Shown piece by piece: positions 1-5,569 of a DNA stretch of 5,723 nucleotides. Below the pieces are notes generated by a model. It was not told the DNA's origin and made no database searches. It saw nothing but the letters and a program-made list of their open reading frames with translations. A program made the translations under genes and the position numbers. This stretch comes from Oscillatoria sp. Prado101. GTDB lineage: Bacteria > Cyanobacteriota > Cyanobacteriia > Cyanobacteriales > Oscillatoriaceae. Location of the stretch: positions 1 through 5,723 of the forward strand of contig JALOOK010000323.1 of the NCBI GenBank assembly GCA_025454445.1, read 5' to 3'. Every line of letters begins with the position of its first letter. Position 1 is the stretch's first letter.

Positions 1-480
1 AATGAAAAGGAAAAATAGAATCAACCAAATCAATTCATTTAACACCTGTTCTATTACGAAATCTCTTAAAGGGCCTTCCTCATCCAGCTCTCGGGCCAGG
101 TTTTGCCCGTCGATGTACTGCTGCACCACATACTGCCGCCCTTCTTGCTCAAAATGGGCCAGCAGTTCGGGAATCTGGGGGTGTTTGCCCAGTCGCTCCA
201 GCTGCGCCGCTTCTTGGCGAAATAACTCAGCTGCTTTGGCTTGCCTGCTGGTGTCTTGGACGCGAAACTGCTTGATCACGCAGCGGGGTTTGGACGGTTT
301 GCACTCATCCACCCCCAAGAAAGTTCTGCCAAAACCTCCGCTGTCAATCGGTTTGATTGCCCGGTAGCGCTCGCCCAGCAGTAACTTTGCGCCGCAACTG
401 TGACAGGTTTGTTGGTTTGTTTCGGCTGCCTGGGGGAAGTTTTGCGGCTGCGGGCAGTGGGGATTCAGGCAATAGCTCAT
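1..480 (-). CDS. Zinc-ribbon Ser/Thr protein kinase, N-terminal part
   Basis: The minus-strand frame is open from the ATG at 480-478 to the window edge, giving 160 residues with no stop; the rest lies outside. The protein starts MSYCLNPHCPQPQN and has Cys4, Cys9, Cys26 and Cys29, a zinc-ribbon arrangement typical of a large cyanobacterial family of eukaryotic-like Ser/Thr kinases. The kinase N-lobe follows: a glycine-rich loop at about 46-51 (DSGGFG), the ATP-binding lysine in CVIKQF (Lys70), a helix-C glutamate in ELFRQEA (about 85-91), and hinge-region text QQYIDGQNLA (about 120-129). These kinases would phosphorylate proteins in the cytosol; the substrate is unknown. Two oddities stand out. 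The first glycine of the usual GxGxxG loop is Asp46, and the last about 10 residues are unusually hydrophobic where family members read LLPVLQFIH. The catalytic loop (HRD) and DFG lie off the edge, so an intact kinase cannot be confirmed. No clear Shine-Dalgarno precedes the ATG; the start is fixed by the family's conserved MSYC beginning. Confidence 0.9.
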   Translation of the reverse strand, partial: MSYCLNPHCPQPQNFPQAAETNQQTCHSCGAKLLLGERYRAIKPIDSGGFGRTFLGVDECKPSKPRCVIKQFRVQDTSRQAKAAELFRQEAAQLERLGKHPQIPELLAHFEQEGRQYVVQQYIDGQNLARELDEEGPLRDFVIEQVLNELIWLILFFLFI

Positions 481-552
481 ACACGGATGATAGCGGCGTG
501 CAGTTTCTGATACATTTACGCGGCATTTGTTCGGGCATCCCCGGACAATGCA

Positions 553-583
553 AATATAGCACTATCACCGGCAAAAGTGATAG
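553..583 (-). promoter_or_regulatory. Probable kinase promoter with inverted repeat
   Basis: On the minus strand TATATT (558-553) is preceded by TGC, an extended -10 arrangement, about 70 bases ahead of the kinase ATG. Directly upstream lies a perfect 7-bp inverted repeat, CTATCAC (562-568) and GTGATAG (577-583), with an 8-base spacer. It would cover the stretch between -10 and -35, a usual place for a repressor operator. No good -35 hexamer is visible. The sequence elements are seen directly; the regulatory role is inferred. Confidence 0.4.
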
Positions 584-725
584 AGGCGTTATCCCGCAAA
601 GCTTAAAAAATAATCCCGAAAGCGCCATTCCAGTCCCGCGAAGCGCGTAAAGCCGCAACTGGGAGAGTGGAAAAATTCCAAAAGCCACTATCTGGCCAAT
701 AGGGCTGTCCTCAAATCTCTGTGTG

Positions 726-843
726 TATTATATCACGCGACCAGGCTTTCCTTGAAAATCCGTGATTAAATTTTCTCTCTCTGTCCTTATTATACCACAT
801 TACCCGGCGTTGCCTAGGAAACCTGGAATTAAATCTTGCCTCT
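726..843. repeat. Imperfect direct duplication in intergenic DNA
   Basis: Two segments of about 56 bases, starting at 726 and 788, can be aligned almost without gaps. Each begins TATTATA-CAC, has a CC-GGC core, then a GAAA block, then ATTAAAT, and ends in CTCT. The period is about 62 bases. They lie in the gene-free stretch between the divergent kinase and acsF. Alignment was by eye, with roughly two thirds of positions matching. It may be a decayed intergenic repeat pair. No gene is visible from about 584 to 1175 on either strand. Confidence 0.45.
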
Positions 844-947
844 GTTCATGGTGGCAGATCGCAGTTGAGAAGATCGGCCTGCCGGCCACTGTTTGCAGAA
901 CACGAAGCTGTGATTAGCACCAGATACCTTGACTTTTGCGACCAAGT

Positions 948-967
948 GTGTTATTGCGTGTTATTGC
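948..967 (+). promoter_or_regulatory. 10-bp tandem repeat upstream of acsF promoter
   Basis: GTGTTATTGC occurs twice back to back (948-957 and 958-967), so identical faces repeat once per helical turn. Read as GTTATTGC, two bases, GTTATTGC, it has the architecture of sites bound by OmpR-type response regulators. One example is the cyanobacterial HLR1 element of RpaB, two 8-mers of (G/T)TTACA(T/A)(T/A) separated by 2 bases. Only the GTTA half of each 8-mer fits that consensus. It lies about 40 bases upstream of the TATAAT at 1006. The repeat is certain; its function is inferred. Confidence 0.4.
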
Positions 968-989
968 TGTTCGGGCAGCGAAACTGAGC

Positions 990-1011
990 AAAGTTCACAA
1001 AACTTTATAAT
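990..1011 (+). promoter_or_regulatory. Candidate acsF promoter with overlapping inverted repeat
   Basis: A perfect -10 consensus, TATAAT, lies at 1006-1011, but no good -35 hexamer is found about 17 bases upstream, which suits an activator-dependent promoter. An inverted repeat, AAAGTT (990-995) and AACTTT (1001-1006) with a 5-base spacer, abuts and slightly overlaps the -10. Transcription would start near 1018 and give a leader of roughly 158 bases before the acsF ATG. An alternative is TTGACT (929-934) with TATTGC (952-957), spaced 17 bases. Confidence 0.4.
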
Positions 1012-1121
1012 GCTTAGTAACTCTTAACACAACCGGCTGTCTGGAGTCCCTGGGTGTGCTGTACACTGGAGGGCGTAGCGAAAGCAGCCATTATCGTAAA
1101 ATTCTCTTAACTGAGCCTGAG

Positions 1122-1147
1122 AGAGGGCAGCACAGTTGCAACCCTCT
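1122..1147 (+). other. Small hairpin in acsF leader
   Basis: AGAGGG (1122-1127) can pair with CCCTCT (1142-1147) around a 14-base loop, ending 28 bases before the acsF ATG. There is no T-run, so it is not a terminator. It may be a leader structure affecting translation or stability, or chance. Confidence 0.25.
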
Positions 1148-1175
1148 GCGATCAAACCACAGCCCAAACAGACCT

Positions 1176-2252
1176 ATGGTAGACTCCCTGAAAAAACCCG
1201 CCTTTGAAGAGCTCCGCCCCGGGGTGAAAGTCCCCGCCAAGGAAACCATCCTCACCCCTCGGTTCTACACCACCGATTTTGAGGCGATGGCTAAAATGGA
1301 CATCTCGGCCAATGAAGACGAGCTCAGAGCCATCCTGGAGGAGTTCCGCACCGATTACAATCGCCACCACTTCGTGCGGGATGCGGAGTTTGAACAGTCC
1401 TGGGCTCACATCGATGGCGATACGCGCCAGCTGTTCGTCGAATTCCTGGAACGCTCTTGCACGGCTGAGTTTTCTGGCTTCCTGCTCTACAAGGAACTGG
1501 GCCGGCGGCTGAAGGACAAAAGCCCCGTGCTGGCGGAGTGCTTTACGCTGATGTCGCGGGATGAGGCTCGCCACGCCGGCTTCCTGAACAAGGCGATGTC
1601 AGATTTCAACATGTGCCTGGATCTGGGATTTCTGACCAAAAATCACACCTACACCTTCTTTAAGCCGAAATTCATCTTCTACGCCACCTATCTCTCCGAA
1701 AAGATTGGCTACTGGCGCTACATCACCATCTACCGCCACCTGGAAGCCCATCCCGAACACCGGATCTATCCGATCTTCCGCTTCTTTGAGAACTGGTGCC
1801 AGGATGAAAACCGCCACGGGGATTTCTTCGACGCCATTATGAAGGCTCAGCCGCAGATGCTGAACGACTGGGCGGCCAAGCTGTGGAGCCGGTTCTTCCT
1901 GCTGTCGGTGTTTGCCACCATGTATCTCAACGACATCCAGCGCTCTGCCTTCTACGCCTCTCTCGGTCTGGACGCCCGCGACTATGACATTTATGTGATT
2001 AAGAAGACCAACGAGACCGCAGGGCGCGTGTTCCCGGTGATTCTGGACGTGGAAAACCCAGAATTCTACCGCCGGCTGGACATTTGCACCCAAAATAATG
2101 CTAAACTAGCAGACATTGCTAAATCGGACGCACCTAAATTGGTGAAGTTTTTCCAAAAACTACCCCTTTACGTCTCGAATGTGTGGCAGTTGGGCCGGCT
2201 GTACTTGATGAAGCCGGTAGACACTGCTCGGATGCAGGGGGCAGTTAGTTAG
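1176..2252 (+). CDS. acsF: Mg-protoporphyrin IX monomethyl ester oxidative cyclase, aerobic (AcsF)
   Basis: This 358-residue protein is full length for AcsF (also called ChlA or CHL27), the oxygen-dependent di-iron enzyme that forms the fifth (E) ring of chlorophyll. It converts Mg-protoporphyrin IX 13-monomethyl ester to protochlorophyllide a using O2 and reductant, usually at membranes and with the small partner Ycf54. Iron ligands of the rubrerythrin/ferritin-like fold are visible: Glu in FVEFLERSCTAEFSG (about 88-101), DEARH with Glu130 and His133, and QDENRH with Glu211 and His214. The blocks TPRFYTTDFE, NRHHFVR and KPKFIFYATYLSEKIGYWRY are characteristic. The frame is open upstream to a GTG at 1056, but those 40 residues have no family resemblance, and the family's MVxxLKKP start matches the ATG at 1176. 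No strong Shine-Dalgarno is seen. The gene stands alone between its own candidate promoter and a terminator. Cyanobacteria often carry an aerobic and a low-oxygen copy; this one looks like the main aerobic form, which is an inference. Confidence 0.97.
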   Translation: MVDSLKKPAFEELRPGVKVPAKETILTPRFYTTDFEAMAKMDISANEDELRAILEEFRTDYNRHHFVRDAEFEQSWAHIDGDTRQLFVEFLERSCTAEFSGFLLYKELGRRLKDKSPVLAECFTLMSRDEARHAGFLNKAMSDFNMCLDLGFLTKNHTYTFFKPKFIFYATYLSEKIGYWRYITIYRHLEAHPEHRIYPIFRFFENWCQDENRHGDFFDAIMKAQPQMLNDWAAKLWSRFFLLSVFATMYLNDIQRSAFYASLGLDARDYDIYVIKKTNETAGRVFPVILDVENPEFYRRLDICTQNNAKLADIAKSDAPKLVKFFQKLPLYVSNVWQLGRLYLMKPVDTARMQGAVS

Positions 2253-2286
2253 GTTTCCGGTTTCGCTCCTCTGTTAGTTCGGATTT

Positions 2287-2319
2287 CGGTTCTGCGTGCT
2301 GTGGAACCGCTTTTTTTTT
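2287..2319 (+). terminator. Intrinsic terminator of acsF
   Basis: CGGTTC (2287-2292) pairs with GAACCG (2304-2309), with a possible inner T-G pair. One C then leads into a run of nine T (2311-2319). It begins 34 bases after the acsF stop. A second GC stem follows (GGGCG 2324-2328, CGCCC 2333-2337), and its CGCCCA could instead pair with TGGGCG at 2343-2348. Confidence 0.85.
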
Positions 2320-2429
2320 GGCAGGGCGCGCTCGCCCAGAGGTGGGCGGATAATTATATCAAATCCGGGGTGCTGCATAATAAAAATATGATTAAAAATT
2401 TTTGCTAAATTCTCCAACCCCACCCCCAA

Positions 2430-2455
2430 CCCCCTCCCTGCGTGCGGGGAGGGGG
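2430..2455. repeat. GC-rich intergenic palindrome
   Basis: CCCCCTCCC (2430-2438) is followed by an 8-base loop and GGGAGGGGG (2447-2455), a perfect 9-bp stem. It sits in a C-rich run from 2414 that resembles the short dispersed palindromes often found between cyanobacterial genes. The resemblance is from general knowledge and no copy number could be counted here. It ends 25 bases before the ATG of the next gene, so in that mRNA it would form a stable leader hairpin. Confidence 0.8.
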
Positions 2456-2480
2456 CTTAGGGAATAGCTTCATCCCACTA

Positions 2481-3269
2481 ATGAGCAACGCCAAATCCGG
2501 CAGTATGGTTCTGTTCGCAGTCTGGACTTTAGTCCGAGCTCTCCGCTTCAGCGCCAAAACCGGCACTCTGCTGGGCGCAAGCTTGGCCCTCGCACCGGCA
2601 CCGGGCTGGTGCGGGACTCCCCCAGAAGCGCTGGCTGCAGAGAAGCTGGCGCAAACCTCTGGTACTCCCGTCGGCGAGTTGGATTTACCGCCGGAAGTCA
2701 TCGAAGGTTCGCCGGTGTTGCAGCGCTGGCAGCGCCAGGTGCAGAATGTTTTGCAAGATATTGAAAATGACCCCAGCTTCAAAACTCGCGTGCGGCTGGG
2801 CTTTTCGCAGTTTCCCTCGGCGGGGGGAAAGGCTGGGTGGAATGCCGGTGTGGAAGATGTGTTTGTCGGGCGCACCGGCTTGACGGTGAGTGGGGATTAT
2901 CAAGCGTCTTTTAATGGGGAAACCCAGGCTTATGGCGCTCAGTTGCGCTATTATTTGCGCCCACTGGGGAGTTATATCAATATCGCGCCGGTGGTGGGCT
3001 ACCGGCATCTGGAAACCGATTCCTACTCCAGGGGTGGCGTCAATGTTGGGGCGCGGCTGCTGCTGGCGCTGTCTCGCGGCGGCGCGGCGGATATTTCTTT
3101 AACTCAGAGTTGGGTTAAGCCGGGAACGGATGAGGAAGTGGGTTTGACGGCGATTTCGGTGGGCTATGCCGTGACTCGCCACCTGCGCCTTTCTGCGGAT
3201 ATTGAGAAGCAAAATGCCAGGGAAAGTAAGGACAGTCGCGTGGGAATTGTGCTGGAGTGGATGCCGTAG
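2481..3269 (+). CDS. Probable exported beta-rich envelope protein, function unknown
   Basis: This 262-residue protein matches no family I can name. The N-terminus has basic residues and hydrophobic stretches at about 9-19 and 28-42 (GTLLGASLALAPAP), followed by ALA-AE near 50-54, which looks like a Sec signal with an A-x-A cleavage site. The Cys at 44 (PGWC) does not fit a lipobox. Residues 75-100 look helical. From about 103 to the end, short alternating strands dominate (TRVRLGFSQF, GLTVSGDYQASF, AYGAQLRYYLRPL, INIAPVVGYRHLET, GVNVGARLLLAL, LRLSADIEKQ, VGIVLEWMP), as in an outer-membrane or periplasmic beta-barrel. The frame also contains a GTG at 2442, but it lies within the palindrome and would add a non-signal prefix; ATG 2481 is preferred and ATG 2505 is possible. 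A weak CATAAT at 2376-2381 may belong to its promoter. No terminator separates it from the next gene, 38 bp away. Confidence 0.75.
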   Translation: MSNAKSGSMVLFAVWTLVRALRFSAKTGTLLGASLALAPAPGWCGTPPEALAAEKLAQTSGTPVGELDLPPEVIEGSPVLQRWQRQVQNVLQDIENDPSFKTRVRLGFSQFPSAGGKAGWNAGVEDVFVGRTGLTVSGDYQASFNGETQAYGAQLRYYLRPLGSYINIAPVVGYRHLETDSYSRGGVNVGARLLLALSRGGAADISLTQSWVKPGTDEEVGLTAISVGYAVTRHLRLSADIEKQNARESKDSRVGIVLEWMP

Positions 3270-3307
3270 GGATTAGAATTAGGAACTATATTCAAGAGAA
3301 AGGCAAC

Positions 3308-4189
3308 ATGATATCTGGCAACCGAAACTCCTTTGCCGACTACAAGGCAGATGGACATAACTGGATAACTCTGGCCACAGGAGAATACTATCCTGACATT
3401 TTGCAAGAGGCTTGCCAACTGTACGCACCCGTTTTGGTGATGTTTGGCCAATTGCTCAGGACTTCAGAATCATCAGTGCGCCTTTTCATGCAAATTTCAG
3501 AAATCCCAAACGCCTGGATGCGCGTTCAGCTGTATCGGGTTTTTCGCAAGTACGTCAGTCCTGAACTGCCCGTTGAAATGCTGCGAAGGAAGAAAAAGGC
3601 GACAGATATATGTTCCCAATTCGGAGGACGTTTTAGGCCAGTTCAAGAAGTTCAAGCTGCGTTTATGACTCGTCCGATTCCCGACGAGGCTATGTCTGTC
3701 CTATTGTGGGAATATAGAAGTCGTGGTAAGAAAGGATACGACCTAACAGAACGGTTTTTTTCCTTATTCCGTTTACACTTTCCAGACTTGCCAATCAGAG
3801 AGCCAGAGCGAGCGGGTAAAGATATTCTCATGGGAGCGGTGTTTAAAGCCTATCCCAACCCCAAGCGTCCTGTTGACTTTGCGATCTATGATATTAATGG
3901 AAATGACGTGCTGGCCATAGGACTAGCTCGATATGACTCAGACCGAGGCGGCGCACAAGAAGACGACCGCACTGGTGGCTATCGCAGCTGTGCCGATGAA
4001 ATACTCAGCTACTCCCAACAGCACAACTTAAGAACTAAAATTATCTTTCTCAACGATGGCCCCGGTCTTTTGCTTGGCTCAATGTGGGAGGACTACGCAA
4101 GTCTGGAAAGGAGTTGGCCCGGCAAGATTCTTGTGGTGACACTGAGGATGATACCTGAAAGGGTTACTCTTGAATGGCTCCGGTCTTGA
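3308..4189 (+). CDS. Probable type II restriction endonuclease
   Basis: This 293-residue protein would cut DNA at sites protected by the methyltransferase encoded 15 bp downstream. That assignment rests on position and on a striking conserved-looking block: RPVDFAIYD (187-195), then AIGLARYDSDRGG (203-215), then QEDDRTGGYR (217-226). It is followed by KIIFLNDGPGLLLGSMW (244-260), with a predicted core of strands and helices. The RPVDF plus AIGLARYDSDR layout recalls PD-(D/E)xK nucleases, with Asp190 as a candidate metal ligand. However, the expected D/E-x-K is not seen about 15 residues later; the charged Asp210-Ser-Asp212-Arg213 cluster comes instead. The N-terminal 160 residues look mainly helical and may bind DNA or form dimers. 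The start is the ATG at 3308, with a modest Shine-Dalgarno AGAAAGG (3297-3303) 4 bases before it; an in-frame ATG at 3257 would overlap the previous gene and lacks one. The exact endonuclease family and target site are not recognised. Confidence 0.8.
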   Translation: MISGNRNSFADYKADGHNWITLATGEYYPDILQEACQLYAPVLVMFGQLLRTSESSVRLFMQISEIPNAWMRVQLYRVFRKYVSPELPVEMLRRKKKATDICSQFGGRFRPVQEVQAAFMTRPIPDEAMSVLLWEYRSRGKKGYDLTERFFSLFRLHFPDLPIREPERAGKDILMGAVFKAYPNPKRPVDFAIYDINGNDVLAIGLARYDSDRGGAQEDDRTGGYRSCADEILSYSQQHNLRTKIIFLNDGPGLLLGSMWEDYASLERSWPGKILVVTLRMIPERVTLEWLRS

Positions 4190-4193
4190 AAAT

Positions 4194-4199
4194 AAGGAG
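4194..4199 (+). promoter_or_regulatory. Ribosome binding site fixing the methyltransferase start
   Basis: AAGGAG at 4194-4199 is the strongest Shine-Dalgarno in the window, 5 bases before ATG 4205. It lies in the 15-bp gap after the endonuclease stop, so it supports efficient translation of the second gene from a shared mRNA. It also argues against the in-frame GTG at 4199, which overlaps it. Confidence 0.8.
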
Positions 4200-4204
4200 T
4201 GAGA

Positions 4205-5569
4205 ATGGCTACTGGTATTCCCAAAAGGCAATGGAACGGGGACCTCACACCGGCTTCCCCAACCCCCACAAATAGTCTGGATGTGTGCCTTTCCTATCCA
4301 GGCAAACTGCCAGAAAGTGAGATTCTGGCAACAAACCCGGCTGAATGTGTTGTGTTGTGGCCGGTTGATGAAAAGCGAGAGGGCGAAGATGAAAATCGGC
4401 TTTACTATGGTGACAACTTACCGGTACTGGCATCATTGCTTAATGATTCTGCCCTCGAAGGGCAGGTAAGGCTGATTTACATCGACCCACCCTTTGCAAC
4501 TAAGAGCATCTTTCAATCCCGCTCTCAGGCTGATGCTTATTGTGACTTGTTAGCCGGCGCACATTACATTGAATTTATCCGCCAAAGGTTGATCCTTCTG
4601 CGAGAGCTGTTAGCGGATGACGGGTCTATCTATGTCCATCTGGATGAAAACATGGCCTTTCATATTAAAGTCCTCATGGATGAGGTGTTCGGGAAAGGGA
4701 ATTTTAGAAATTGGATTACGCGCAAGAAGTGCAACCCGAAAAACTACACGCGGAAGACCTACGGAAATGTCTCTGACTTCATTCTATTTTACACCAAATC
4801 AGGAAATTATGTCTGGAACCGGCCTGTGGAGCAGTGGACGGATGAGCGGGCTTTAAAAGAATATGAATACATTGAGAAAGAAACAGGGCGCAGATATAAG
4901 AAAGTTCCGCTTCACGCGCCTGGGGTGCGCAATGGGGAAACCGGCAAGCCTTGGCGAGGGATGAGTCCGCCACCGGGGAAACACTGGCAGTTCCCACCCA
5001 AGACACTGGACGAGATGGATGCGCGGGGGGAGATATACTGGTCTGCCAATGGCAACCCCCGCCGCAAGATATATTTGGATGAAAGTAGCGGCATTCCTGT
5101 ACAAGATATTTGGCTTGAGTTTCGGGACGCCCACAATCAGAACATTAAAATTACTGGCTACCCAACGGAGAAAAACCCGGATTTGCTGGCTCGGATTATT
5201 CAGGCATCCTCAAATCCGGGGGATTTGGTTTTGGATTGTTTTTCTGGTTCGGGAACGACTCTGGCTGTGGCTTCGCAGTTGGGGCGCAGGTGGATAGGGA
5301 TTGATAATAGTTCGGAGGCGATTGCTACGACTCTGCGGCGATTTGTTAAAGGGTGCGAGCGAATGGGGGATTTTGTCAGTCAGAAAACATCCCCGCAGAA
5401 GAATGAACCGGGGGAAGCACCCCAGCAGCTATCGCTGTTCAGTCTGGAAACGCCAAATTTCTCGTCAGCGCAGCCCAGTGAGGTAAGGCATGAAAAAGGG
5501 AATCCTGTCCAGAACTTTTCTGTTTGGACAACTGAGTCATCAGCTGGGGAATTAGAAGGTATCCTTTAG
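4205..5569 (+). CDS. Beta-class DNA methyltransferase (N6-adenine or N4-cytosine) of a type II R-M system
   Basis: This 454-residue methyltransferase transfers a methyl group from S-adenosylmethionine to the exocyclic amino group of adenine or cytosine, masking host sites from the endonuclease encoded just upstream. The catalytic motif IV, IYIDPPF (91-97), comes first. It is followed by a helix RQRLILLRELLADDGSIYVHLDE (126-148), a central target-recognition stretch (about 165-315), motif X TEKNP (321-325), the SAM-binding motif I LDCFSGSGTT (343-352) and WIGIDNS (363-369). The IV-to-I order marks the beta class. DPPF fits both N6-adenine and N4-cytosine enzymes, so the base is not decided. 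Distinctive recognition-region text is RKKCNPKNYTRKTYGN and KPWRGMSPPPGKHW. The first 60 residues and the last 70 (Gln/Ser-rich) are low-conservation tails. The stop codon TAG (5567-5569) lies inside the first unit of the downstream tandem repeat. All core motifs appear intact, so the enzyme is probably active. Confidence 0.96.
   Translation: MATGIPKRQWNGDLTPASPTPTNSLDVCLSYPGKLPESEILATNPAECVVLWPVDEKREGEDENRLYYGDNLPVLASLLNDSALEGQVRLIYIDPPFATKSIFQSRSQADAYCDLLAGAHYIEFIRQRLILLRELLADDGSIYVHLDENMAFHIKVLMDEVFGKGNFRNWITRKKCNPKNYTRKTYGNVSDFILFYTKSGNYVWNRPVEQWTDERALKEYEYIEKETGRRYKKVPLHAPGVRNGETGKPWRGMSPPPGKHWQFPPKTLDEMDARGEIYWSANGNPRRKIYLDESSGIPVQDIWLEFRDAHNQNIKITGYPTEKNPDLLARIIQASSNPGDLVLDCFSGSGTTLAVASQLGRRWIGIDNSSEAIATTLRRFVKGCERMGDFVSQKTSPQKNEPGEAPQQLSLFSLETPNFSSAQPSEVRHEKGNPVQNFSVWTTESSAGELEGIL

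Noticed and set aside
344..688. 114-residue minus-strand frame and a 97-residue plus-strand frame over the same bases
   Set aside because: Both overlap the kinase start in other frames, have no recognisable motifs, and look like shadows or random open frames.
1030..1160. TPP-like riboswitch in the acsF leader (CTGAGAGAGGG...ACCCTCTGCGATC)
   Set aside because: The CTGAGA and ACCCT pieces are suggestive, but the GGGGTGC start and the CTGGxTAATxCCAG region are absent.
1056..1175. 40-residue N-terminal extension of AcsF from a GTG at 1056
   Set aside because: The frame is open, but the text has no AcsF resemblance and the conserved MVxxLKKP start is at 1176.
1152..2093. Long minus-strand open frames opposite acsF
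   Set aside because: They are mirror frames of a strongly conserved GC-rich gene and show no protein-family features.
2442..2480. GTG start for the envelope protein within the palindrome
   Set aside because: It would begin inside the hairpin loop and add a Gly-rich prefix ahead of the signal sequence; ATG 2481 is more plausible.
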